Below the pieces are notes generated by a model. That model had not been told where the DNA came from and did no database searches. It saw nothing but the letters and a program-made list of their open reading frames with translations. Positions 23,918 through 31,840 of a stretch of DNA of 36,318 bases are shown here, one piece after another. The DNA comes from an uncultured Ilumatobacter sp. (GTDB lineage Bacteria > Actinomycetota > Acidimicrobiia > Acidimicrobiales > Ilumatobacteraceae): NCBI GenBank assembly GCA_938044705.1, contig CALIOL010000134.1, positions 1-36,318 of the forward strand, read 5' to 3'. The translations under genes and the position numbers were made by a program. The stretch's first letter is position 1, and every line of letters starts with the position of its first letter.

Positions 23918-26900
23918 GTGACCGACACCTCCACCACCGACGAAGCAGCCGGCGAGCAGACGCTGCGCGGCGGGTCCTATGACCTGCTGCGCCGTCGGCT
24001 CGGCGGCCAGGCCGGCGAACTCGAACAGATCGCCCAACGCATCGACGCAGCACGCGTCGAAGCGTTCGGGTCGGTCGGTGTTGCGCTGACCGGCGCAGAC
24101 CGACTCGCCACCGACCTCGCGTGTCTGCCGCGCGACATCGCCCGGATTGGCAACCTCCTCCTGCTCGGGTTCAACATCGATGTGGACTTGAGTATCCAGC
24201 AGCCCGAGCAGGTTTTCGCGCTGTACGAGGCCCGCGACGTCTCGTCCGACCAACCGACACTCTCCCCGCTCGCCAGCGACGATCCGCGATACTTCCTCGC
24301 CGACGCCGACTTCCGATCCGAGTTCGACAAGCTGGTCCGCTTCTTCGGCAAGAGCCGATTCGTCGACCTGCGCACGACGCAGAACCAACTGTTGGCCGTG
24401 TTCCAGGTCGGCGACCGAGTCGACGACGTCCGCGTGTTTCGTTGGACGCTCAGCGGCGACGGGGCCGAGCGCACTGCAACGTTCGTCGACGCTCGCGGCG
24501 ACCGCGATTACGACTGGCCCGCGGCCCACGATCAGGACTGGACGACAGCGAGCCGCGAAGATCAGCGAGCCGGCGCGCACCCCGTGGTCTCGATCAACGA
24601 CGAGGTCTTCGTCGGCTTCCGCAACGGGCGGCTGCAGCTTCGCGTCGAGACCGGCGAAGGTGGCTCACACGCGGAGATCGACGAGCCCGTAGCGAATATC
24701 GGCCAGTCGCTCGCCGACATCGCCGTTGATCACCTCACCGTCGGTGACATCCTGCTCATTCGCGTCAACCTGTACGAAGAGGCACCTCGCACGTACGTGT
24801 TCTCGCGGCGCAGCCGCTCTGGTCAGCGAGTCGACGCTGCGGGCGTCGCGTCTCGCCTCCTTCCAGGCGGCGAAGGAATCGTGTTCCCCGGTGGATTCCA
24901 TCTCACGTCGACGGGCACCCGCGTGTTCGACGTCGACGTCGAGGACCTCCAATTCGAAGAACTCATCGCCGCGCCCAATGGCGAGGACGTGCTGTACGTC
25001 TTTCATCGGCGTACCAACGGCGAGTACCTCTTGATGCCGTACAACCTGGTCAAGCGGCAAGTGGCGCAGGTCATCACGGCCCACGGGTTCGCCACGTTCG
25101 CTGACGGGTCGATGATCCTGTTCCGGGACCAAGCGACCGACGCTGATCCTGCGAAGATTCACCCGATCCAGTGGTGGAAGACGCCGTACGCCGACACCGA
25201 CCACGTTCCCGACGCCGGCGACGACAACCCGTGGATGCAGCGAGTTGGCAACGCGGCGCTGGTCGCCGGGCTCGGCGACGTCTATGACGTGGTACGGCTG
25301 AGCCGCGACGAGCAGCCGACCGCAAGATCCTGGGAGGGTCTGGCGTCGGCGACGCGCCGCTCGATGGATCAGCACCTCTGGTTCGTCGACGACGAAGCCG
25401 AGGGACTCCATTCCGCCGCCACCGAGGTCCTCACGACCGCCGGACAGTTGCTGGACGAGCACAAGTTGGTCGAGCGCAAGCGGTCCGCTGCACGCGCCAC
25501 GTTGGCAACGGCTGAGACTTCGGTGCGCCAAGTCCTGAACGGCATTTCGACCGCATCCACACCCGACCAGGTGGTCGGTGCACTCGGCCAGCTCCGCCGT
25601 GCACGCGGTGAGATGTCGGTCGTGGCCGACACCGACTCGATCGACACCGCCCGCGTCGAAGAACTCATCGGCGAGCTCGATGAAGGCGTGGCCGAACTGT
25701 CCGAACGTGCGGTTGACGTTCTGTCGCGTCCAGGAGCGTTCGGCTCGCTGGAATCCGAGATCGCATCCGCCGAAGCGGCCGTCGCTGATTCGACGACGTC
25801 GGCACAGCTCGACGAGACCGGGGAGCGCCTCGAAGCGATCAGCAACGACCTCGATGCCGTCGTCGACACGGTGTCGGCACTCGAAGGCGGAGACCCGACG
25901 GTGCGAACCGCGATCGTTCGAAGCGTTTCGGACGTCACTGGTGCCGCCAACCGGGTCAAAGCACAGCTCGATTCGAAACGTCGAAACCTGGGCGCAGTCG
26001 AGGCCGCAGCAGCGTTCGACGCCGAGCTCGCGCTGGTCGAGCAGACCCTCAACGGCTCCGTGGCCGGCGCCACCACTCCCGACGAGTGTGACGCGGTCCT
26101 CGCCCGTCTGCTCGTCACGATCGAGCGACTCGAATCCCGTTACGGAGACGACCCCGACGCCAGCGCATCGATCGCCGAGGTGCGGTCGACCGCTCACGAA
26201 GTCGTAGGCGAACGGCGCACTGCCCTGCTCGACGAGCGAAACCGCCGCGCGACACGAATCGTCGATGCAGCCACGCGCCTGCTCGACACCGTGACCCGTC
26301 GGGCGAGCGAGTTCTCCGACGACAAGGAGATCGCTGCATTCTTCGCGACCGACCAGCTCACGTCTCGAGTGCGTGAACTGGCCGACGAACTCGAGTCACT
26401 GGACGATGCAGGCCGCGCGGCGGAGGTGCGCAGCGGACTGCGTGACGCAGCCGAGGAAGCGCGCCGACGGATCCGAGACAAAGCGGCCCTCGTGTCCGAC
26501 GACGGCGCCGTGGTCTTGGGCGGCGTCCGTCTCGCTCAGAACAACCAACCGTTCGAGATGGTGCTGTCGGCCCGCCAAGGCGAGCGTGGCGACGACTCGA
26601 TCGCTGCGACGATCACCGGCACCGACTTCGCCATCGACGTCAGCGACGAGCTCGACGGATTCGCCGACCTCCTCGGTCGATCGTTCCCATCAGAAACACG
26701 CGATGTGTCACGCAGCGAATACCTCGCATGGGCCGTGCTCGAATCGATGACCGCCCAGCCAGGCGGGCTGGCCGAACTCCTGACCGCTACCGCAAACCCG
26801 GCAAAGATGAATGAGCTGTGTCAGGCCGAGGCCGAACGCCGTCACGGTGACGGCTACCAGCGCGGCGTCCACGACCAGGACGCGGCCAGGATCCTCACCG

Positions 26901-28867
26901 CCGTGATGCCTGCCCTGGAGGCCGAACCACTGCTGCGCTTCACCGGAACCGTTCGGGGCCTCGCCCGTCTGTGGCTCTCGCAGATGGACCCAGAGGCTGT
27001 CGCTGCCTGGGTCGCCAAGTCGACGGCGGCCGAGACTGCGGTACAACGTCTCGCCGCAACGGGCCCGGCCGAACGTCTGGCGGAGGAAGCACGCCACGAG
27101 ATCGACCAGTTCGTCACTGCATCCACCGCGCCGGAATCGCACCGTGCGGTGTTCGGAACGATCCAGATCGAACGCGCCGCCGACTACATCGTCGACGAAC
27201 TCGCGACCGGCGCAGAAGTCATCACATCGTCAACCGCCACTGCGCTCGTGGCAGAACTGCAGAACGACCTCGGCAAGGACGGCGTCGCCGAACTCGAGAT
27301 CGCGCTCGCGTCGGAAGCCGATGCCGTCGAGCGATTCGTGCTCGCACAGGACTGGGTCGCAGCGTTCGTGGCCGCAGACGACTCACGCGCCGACCGCGGC
27401 TTCGACGTCGCCGAGGCCGCCGCGATACTGGCGACCCCGGACCTGGCGACGCGAGTGGCAAACCAGGGCGGCGCGATCACGGTCACAGGGCTCGTCGCCG
27501 ATCACCCACGAATCAGCGACGGCGTGCTGGTCACTCGAACCGACGAACTCGCCGAGGGCGCCGGCGCACTCTTCGCCGAGATGCAGCGGCGGTGGCCCAG
27601 GTACTCCGATGCGCGACGCAAGGTGGTCGAACGGCAGAGCGAGCGAGTCAAGCTGGACGAGCATCGTCCATCGGTGATGGCCGGCTTCGTGCGCAACACG
27701 CTGATCGATACCGCACTGCTCCCGCTGTTCGGGCCGAACCTGGGTCGGCAACTGGGCACGGTCGACCCATCCGACGTTGCTCGCCAGGGCCTGCTCGTCG
27801 TCGTGTCTCCGCCGGGCTACGGCAAGACCACGTTGATGGAGTGGATCGCGGACCGATTGGGACTCTTGATCGTGAAGGTCAATGGGCCAGCGCTCGGCCA
27901 CGACACGACCAGCCTCGACCCGGCGGATGCGCCGAACGCTGCAGCGCGAGCCGAAGTCGAGAAGATCAATCTGGCGTTCCAGATGGGGCGCAACGTGATG
28001 CTCTATCTCGACGACATTCAACACACGTCGCCGGTGTTGCTGTCTCGATTCATCCCACTCGCCGACGCAACACGCCGAATCGAGGGTGTTGCAAACGGTG
28101 AGCCGACGACCTTCGATCTCCGCGGCAAGCGCTTTTGTGTCGTGATGGCGGGTAACCCGTACACGACCGGCGGCGGCCGCTTCGAGATGCCCGACATGCT
28201 CGTCAACCGCTCCGACGTGTTCAACCTCGGCGATGTGTCCGGCGAGCACGGCGATGCGTTCGCACGGTCGTACATCGAGAACTCCCTGACTGCGTGTCCG
28301 ACCGTTGCGCCACACGCATCGAAGCTGCTCGACGATCTCGGCTCGGTGCTGCAGATGGCATCCGGTTCGAAACCGGTCGAGACCAGCGGATTGGAACACA
28401 ACTGGGACGGTGCCGAACTGGATGCGACCGTCCGTGCGGTTGCCATGCTCAGCCGGGCTCAAGACGTACTCCTCAAGGTCAACGCCTCCTACATCGCGTC
28501 GGCTGCCACGTCCGAGGAAGATCGGGTTGCGCCTCCATTCCTCCTGCAGGGGTCGTACCGCAACATGGCGCGTATCGCAAGCCGCGTGGTGCCCGTGATG
28601 ACCGAGGACGAACTCGATGTCGTCGTCGACGATCACTACAACTCCGAGGCACAGACCCTGACCGACAAGGCCGAACAGAACCTGCTGGCCTACAAGTCGC
28701 TCTCCGGTCGCATGACGGAGGTCGAAGCCGCTCGTTGGCAAGAGATCCTCGATCGCGCATCGGCGCGCGCCGCAGCCGCCGACGGTGTCGGTCGCGTCGT
28801 CGGCGCTCTCGACCGGCTGACCGGCGCGGTCCTCCACGACCCCGACGACCCCGGCCCCCACGACTGA
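23918..28867 (+). CDS. Giant coiled-coil AAA+ protein ('DNA repair ATPase', DUF3686-type), 1649 aa
   Basis: The N-terminal 60 residues (GGSYDLLRRRLGGQAGELEQIAQ, then VEAFG) match a family that databases label DNA repair ATPase; to my knowledge it has no experimental function. Residues about 60-480 form a repetitive all-beta region, perhaps a propeller (DUF3686, from memory). About 490-860 is long helical/coiled-coil sequence. A mixed domain covers about 865-1250. The AAA+ module at about 1265-1500 has Walker A PPGYGKTT (K1303, T1304), Walker B LYLDD (D1365-D1366, Asp replacing the usual Glu), a sensor-1 Asn in VVMAGNPYTTGG and an Arg in LVNRSDVFNLGD. There is no membrane segment. GTG 23918 lies 8 bases after the flotillin stop, so the two are one unit. 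Confidence 0.85.
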   Translation: MTDTSTTDEAAGEQTLRGGSYDLLRRRLGGQAGELEQIAQRIDAARVEAFGSVGVALTGADRLATDLACLPRDIARIGNLLLLGFNIDVDLSIQQPEQVFALYEARDVSSDQPTLSPLASDDPRYFLADADFRSEFDKLVRFFGKSRFVDLRTTQNQLLAVFQVGDRVDDVRVFRWTLSGDGAERTATFVDARGDRDYDWPAAHDQDWTTASREDQRAGAHPVVSINDEVFVGFRNGRLQLRVETGEGGSHAEIDEPVANIGQSLADIAVDHLTVGDILLIRVNLYEEAPRTYVFSRRSRSGQRVDAAGVASRLLPGGEGIVFPGGFHLTSTGTRVFDVDVEDLQFEELIAAPNGEDVLYVFHRRTNGEYLLMPYNLVKRQVAQVITAHGFATFADGSMILFRDQATDADPAKIHPIQWWKTPYADTDHVPDAGDDNPWMQRVGNAALVAGLGDVYDVVRLSRDEQPTARSWEGLASATRRSMDQHLWFVDDEAEGLHSAATEVLTTAGQLLDEHKLVERKRSAARATLATAETSVRQVLNGISTASTPDQVVGALGQLRRARGEMSVVADTDSIDTARVEELIGELDEGVAELSERAVDVLSRPGAFGSLESEIASAEAAVADSTTSAQLDETGERLEAISNDLDAVVDTVSALEGGDPTVRTAIVRSVSDVTGAANRVKAQLDSKRRNLGAVEAAAAFDAELALVEQTLNGSVAGATTPDECDAVLARLLVTIERLESRYGDDPDASASIAEVRSTAHEVVGERRTALLDERNRRATRIVDAATRLLDTVTRRASEFSDDKEIAAFFATDQLTSRVRELADELESLDDAGRAAEVRSGLRDAAEEARRRIRDKAALVSDDGAVVLGGVRLAQNNQPFEMVLSARQGERGDDSIAATITGTDFAIDVSDELDGFADLLGRSFPSETRDVSRSEYLAWAVLESMTAQPGGLAELLTATANPAKMNELCQAEAERRHGDGYQRGVHDQDAARILTAVMPALEAEPLLRFTGTVRGLARLWLSQMDPEAVAAWVAKSTAAETAVQRLAATGPAERLAEEARHEIDQFVTASTAPESHRAVFGTIQIERAADYIVDELATGAEVITSSTATALVAELQNDLGKDGVAELEIALASEADAVERFVLAQDWVAAFVAADDSRADRGFDVAEAAAILATPDLATRVANQGGAITVTGLVADHPRISDGVLVTRTDELAEGAGALFAEMQRRWPRYSDARRKVVERQSERVKLDEHRPSVMAGFVRNTLIDTALLPLFGPNLGRQLGTVDPSDVARQGLLVVVSPPGYGKTTLMEWIADRLGLLIVKVNGPALGHDTTSLDPADAPNAAARAEVEKINLAFQMGRNVMLYLDDIQHTSPVLLSRFIPLADATRRIEGVANGEPTTFDLRGKRFCVVMAGNPYTTGGGRFEMPDMLVNRSDVFNLGDVSGEHGDAFARSYIENSLTACPTVAPHASKLLDDLGSVLQMASGSKPVETSGLEHNWDGAELDATVRAVAMLSRAQDVLLKVNASYIASAATSEEDRVAPPFLLQGSYRNMARIASRVVPVMTEDELDVVVDDHYNSEAQTLTDKAEQNLLAYKSLSGRMTEVEAARWQEILDRASARAAAADGVGRVVGALDRLTGAVLHDPDDPGPHD

Positions 28868-28880
28868 CCGCCCCTCCCCT

Positions 28881-29003
28881 GGTTTGAGGGAGACATCCTG
28901 CCGTCCCGGGTCGCTTCGTCTCCCGCAAACCCCTGGGCGGACCCGACTCGCGGCTTTGAGGGCGACCAACCGCCCGGGGAGGTCACGATGTCTTCCTCAA
29001 ACC
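28881..29003. repeat. Nested palindromic repeat element, about 123 bp
   Basis: The element has two palindromes. In the first, GGTTTGAGGGAGAC (28881-28894) pairs with GTCTCCCGCAAACC (28918-28931), 13 of 14 bases. In the second, GCTTTGAGGGCGAC (28953-28966) pairs with GTCTTCCTCAAACC (28990-29003), 11 of 14. Each has a 23-base middle with CCCGGG (28905-28910; 28973-28978). The second unit is an inverted copy of the first, so 28881-28910 also pairs with 28973-29003. It follows the ATPase stop by 13 bases. It may be a REP/MITE-like element, a strong structured terminator or both. No other copy was seen in the window. Confidence 0.75.
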
Positions 29004-29019
29004 GGCTGGGGCGATCAGG

Positions 29020-29053
29020 ACCGGGTGATGGTGTCACGGGACCACCGGGTGAT
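29020..29053. repeat. 10-bp direct repeat ACCGGGTGAT
   Basis: ACCGGGTGAT occurs at 29020-29029 and 29044-29053, a 24-base period, in the gap before the YciI gene. It could be a pair of regulator sites or chance. Apart from this, the palindrome and the candidate promoter, I see nothing else in the gap 28868-29165. Confidence 0.5.
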
Positions 29054-29091
29054 CGGGCGGGCTTGGGAGTGGCGAGATTTTCTAGGCGAGG

Positions 29092-29118
29092 TGTCCCCCG
29101 TCGCGCTGCTCGTTCGTC
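29092..29118 (+). promoter_or_regulatory. Candidate ECF-type promoter for the YciI-sigma operon
   Basis: TGTCCC (29092-29097), a 17-base spacer and CGTC (29115-29118) resemble an ECF promoter; the ECF42 -35 box is recalled as TGTCGA, matched here at four of six bases. An inverted repeat ATCGGG-AGATA-CCCGAT follows at 29129-29145 and would lie in the 5' leader. The YciI gene has a clear AGGAA ribosome-binding site at 29156-29160. Confidence 0.3.
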
Positions 29119-29165
29119 GTGTAGTTGAATCGGGAGATACCCGATCACGACAGACAGGAATTCAC

Positions 29166-29519
29166 ATGAAGTACGGACTGCTCCTTTACGACGACCCCGC
29201 CAACGCCAACGACTTCGGCACGCCCGAGATGGATGCCGAGATGCAACAGTGGTTTGCTTTCACCGAGGAACTCACGAACGCCGGCAAGAACCTCGGCGGA
29301 GAAGCTTTGAATCCCGTCGAGACCGCCACGACCGTTCGGGTTCGCGACGGTAAAACCGTCACCGTCGACGGGCCATTCGCCGAGACGAAGGAGACGCTGG
29401 GCGGGTTCTACATCATCGAGGCCGAGAACCTCGACGAAGCCATCGCCTGGGCGGCGAAGATCCCCAGCGCGCCAACCGGATCGGTCGAGATCCGACCGAT
29501 CATGGAATTCGACGGCTGA
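29166..29519 (+). CDS. YciI-like (DGPF domain) protein, 117 aa
   Basis: The protein starts MKYGLLLYDDPANA and contains VDGPFAETKETLGGFYIIEAENLDEAIAWA, the DGPF signature after which the domain was named. Its fold is a ferredoxin-like dimer. Such proteins are the standard partners of ECF42 (and related) sigma factors, encoded next to them, but their role in signalling is unresolved. ATG 29166 follows an AGGAA Shine-Dalgarno at 5 bases, one of the few clear ones in the window. The sigma factor gene starts 9 bases after its stop. A longer open frame upstream is not coding: it runs through the palindromic element. Confidence 0.92.
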   Translation: MKYGLLLYDDPANANDFGTPEMDAEMQQWFAFTEELTNAGKNLGGEALNPVETATTVRVRDGKTVTVDGPFAETKETLGGFYIIEAENLDEAIAWAAKIPSAPTGSVEIRPIMEFDG

Positions 29520-29528
29520 TTCCACGGC

Positions 29529-30758
29529 ATGCCGGCTCGGATCTCTCCGGTCGACCACGCCTTCCGAACGGAATGGGCGCCCCTGGTCGCCACGCTTCTC
29601 CGTGAGACTCGAAGCCTGCAACTCGCCGAAGACGTGGTGTCCGAGGCGTTCGTGGAGGCGTCGGTCCGGTGGCGGACCGACGGAGCTCCACGACGCCCGG
29701 GCGCCTGGTTGCTGACCACCGCACGGCGCAAAGCAGTCGACCAGATCCGCCGACAACAGCGCTTCGACGAACGCCTCCCCGTGCTGGCTGCCGACCTCGA
29801 CGATCCACCGGATGAACGAGCGCATCACCTCGTCGATGATCAGCTTGCGTTGATCGCCGGCTGTGCTCACCCTGCGCTTGACGCCGAAGCCCAGGTCGCC
29901 CTCACGCTGCGATACGTGTGTGGCCTCTCGACCGAACAGATCGCCCACTCCTTCATGGTTCCGACCGAGACGATGAAGAAGCGGCTGACGCGCGCAAAGT
30001 CGAAGGTCGATGCGGCTGGGGTCCCGTTCACCGTTCCCGATCACGAACGCCTTCCCGATCGCCTGACTGCGGTATGCGGCGTGATCTACGCCGTGTTCAA
30101 CGAGGGCTATACCAGTTCGGTCGGCCCCGAGCTGGTGCGTGGTTCGCTCTGCGACGAAGCAATCTGGCTGTCTGAACTCCTGTGCGAGCTGGCACCTGAT
30201 GATGGCGAAGTCCACGGGCTCGCCGGACTCATACTGCTGACCGATTCGCGGCGGTACTCGCGTACCGACGCCAACGGGCTCCCCGTGCTGCTCGAGGACC
30301 AGGACCGAACCGACTGGGACACCGGGAAGATCGAGCGCGGCCTGCGGCACCTCGCTCGTAGCGCCTCGTCCAGTGGTATCGGGCCGTACCGACTGATGGG
30401 CTCGATCGCTGGCCTTCACGCTCGGTCGACTTCGGTCGAAACCACGCCATGGGCCCGCATCGCTGGGCTGTACGGAGCACTCATCGCGCTCCACGACTCC
30501 CCCGTACTCAGACTCAACCAAGCAGCTGCCCTCGCCTGGAGCGAAGGGCCGGCAACGGGTCTCGCGCTGATCGACGAACTCGCGCACGAGCTCGACGACT
30601 ACTCGTACTTCCACTCGTCGCGGGCTGCCCTGCTGGCCAAGCTCGATCGAACCGATGATGCGGTTGCCGCATACGAGCGTGCCATCGCGCTCACGAGCAA
30701 CGAGGCGGAGATCCGGTGGATGACGCTCAGACACTCCTCCATCGCCGGGGAAGCCTGA
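29529..30758 (+). CDS. ECF42-type RNA polymerase sigma factor with C-terminal extension, 409 aa
   Basis: Sigma region 2 is at about residues 8-80 (AEDVVSEAFVEASVRWRTDG, PGAWLLTTARRKAVDQIRRQQR) and region 4 at about 110-165 (LTLRYVCGLSTEQIAHSFMVPTETMKKRLTRAK). A 240-residue C-terminal domain follows, beginning RLTAVCGVIYAVFNEGYTS, with TPR-like helices at the end (AVAAYERAIALTSNEAEIRW). This long extension and the YciI neighbour define the ECF42 group. No anti-sigma factor is present, consistent with ECF42, where the extension is thought to control activity. Targets typically include its own YciI gene. The ATG at 29529 has no evident Shine-Dalgarno and is probably coupled. Confidence 0.93.
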   Translation: MPARISPVDHAFRTEWAPLVATLLRETRSLQLAEDVVSEAFVEASVRWRTDGAPRRPGAWLLTTARRKAVDQIRRQQRFDERLPVLAADLDDPPDERAHHLVDDQLALIAGCAHPALDAEAQVALTLRYVCGLSTEQIAHSFMVPTETMKKRLTRAKSKVDAAGVPFTVPDHERLPDRLTAVCGVIYAVFNEGYTSSVGPELVRGSLCDEAIWLSELLCELAPDDGEVHGLAGLILLTDSRRYSRTDANGLPVLLEDQDRTDWDTGKIERGLRHLARSASSSGIGPYRLMGSIAGLHARSTSVETTPWARIAGLYGALIALHDSPVLRLNQAAALAWSEGPATGLALIDELAHELDDYSYFHSSRAALLAKLDRTDDAVAAYERAIALTSNEAEIRWMTLRHSSIAGEA

Positions 30759-30828
30759 TCGCGTGCGTCGCTCATCCCGTGACGATCCGCACGAGAACGC
30801 AGGCCGCAGGTTCTCATCTCGCCTGGAG

Positions 30829-31824
30829 ATGAAGCGCGCAACGATGATCGGGTTCGTATTGCTTGCAGCAACCGCGTGGGGCACCGTCGTCGCGTCGACC
30901 CCGGACGTCGTCGAGGAGGGAGCAACTGCCACAGAGCCGGCGGACCGAGTCACCCGCCCCGACTCCGCCGCGGTTCCGACCGTCGGCGGCTGCGCTGTCT
31001 TTCCGGCGGACAACCCGTGGAATCAAGACATCTCGACGCTGCCGCTCCACCCGCGTAGCGACCAGATCATCGCAAAGATCCAATCGATCGGCGGCGACAA
31101 CCTTCACCCAGACTTCGGCGAGAACCCCAAGTACGGGATCCCCTACGTCGTCGTCGACGCCGACCAACTCTCCGTTCCCATCACGTACGACGCGTACGGC
31201 GACGAGAGCGACCCTGGACCGTTCCCGATTCCACTCGACGCCCGGGTCGAGGGCGTGCCCGGCGCAACCAGCGGCGACCGCCACGTGATCGCCGTGCAGC
31301 GCGAGACCTGCGAGCTCTTCGAGTTGTTCGCGGCGCGTCAGACAAGCGCGGGCTGGACCGCCGCCTCAGGCGCGCGTTTCGACCTCGGCTCGAACACCCT
31401 GCGACCGCTGGGGTGGACGAGTGCCGACGCCGCAGGTCTCCCGATATTGCCCGGACTCGTCCGCTACGACGAAGTGGCAGCCGGCGAGATCAACCACGCC
31501 ATTCGGGTCACGATGAGCCAGACGCAACGCGGCTACATCCTGCCCGCCACTCACTTCGCATCGAGCTCCACCGACCCGGACCTCCCGCCGATGGGCTTGC
31601 GCCTGCGGCTCCGAGCGGACGCCGATCTCACCCGCCTGTCCGGTCAGGCGCTCGTGATCGCCGAGGCGATGCAGCGCTACGGCCTCATCGTCGCCGACAA
31701 CGGCTCCAACTGGTTCTTCCAGGGCTCGCACGATCCGGGCTGGGACGACGACAACCTCAATCAGTTGAAGGACATCCCGGGTTCGTCGTTCGAAGTCGTC
31801 GACACCGGTCCCGTTCGGAGCTGA
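30829..31824 (+). CDS. Secreted protein of unknown function, 331 aa
   Basis: ATG 30829 gives MKRATMIGFVLLAATAWGTVVA, a signal peptide; an in-frame GTG at 30763 would add 22 charged residues and is less likely. The mature part begins with CAVFPADNPWNQDISTLPLHP and continues with blocks such as YGIPYVVVDADQ, DESDPGPFPIP, GDRHVIAVQRETCELFELF, LRPLGWTSADAAGLPILPGL, INHAIRV, PPMGLRLRL and YGLIVADNGSNWF. I recall this pattern in secreted proteins of many bacteria and plants, without an assigned activity. The two Cys are probably disulfide-bonded. It begins 70 bases after the sigma gene stop on the same strand and could be one of its targets. Confidence 0.85.
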   Translation: MKRATMIGFVLLAATAWGTVVASTPDVVEEGATATEPADRVTRPDSAAVPTVGGCAVFPADNPWNQDISTLPLHPRSDQIIAKIQSIGGDNLHPDFGENPKYGIPYVVVDADQLSVPITYDAYGDESDPGPFPIPLDARVEGVPGATSGDRHVIAVQRETCELFELFAARQTSAGWTAASGARFDLGSNTLRPLGWTSADAAGLPILPGLVRYDEVAAGEINHAIRVTMSQTQRGYILPATHFASSSTDPDLPPMGLRLRLRADADLTRLSGQALVIAEAMQRYGLIVADNGSNWFFQGSHDPGWDDDNLNQLKDIPGSSFEVVDTGPVRS

Positions 31825-31840
31825 GAGCAACGAAGCGTGG

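Noticed and set aside
24665-26197. 510-codon minus-strand open frame
   Set aside because: Antisense to the coiled-coil region of the giant ATPase; no domain, no plausible start signal.
27383-28969. 528-codon minus-strand open frame inside the giant ATPase gene
   Set aside because: It lies antisense to the AAA+ module, which has clear motifs, and it runs into the palindromic element; the frame is a GC artefact.
28884-29165. Upstream extension of the YciI frame through the palindromic repeat
   Set aside because: ATG 29166 has a good AGGAA site and the family N-terminus; the extension translates the repeat element.
29145-31013. 622-codon open frame on the minus strand opposite the YciI and sigma genes
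   Set aside because: It has no recognisable motif and is the antisense shadow of well-supported plus-strand genes; long antisense frames are expected at this GC content.
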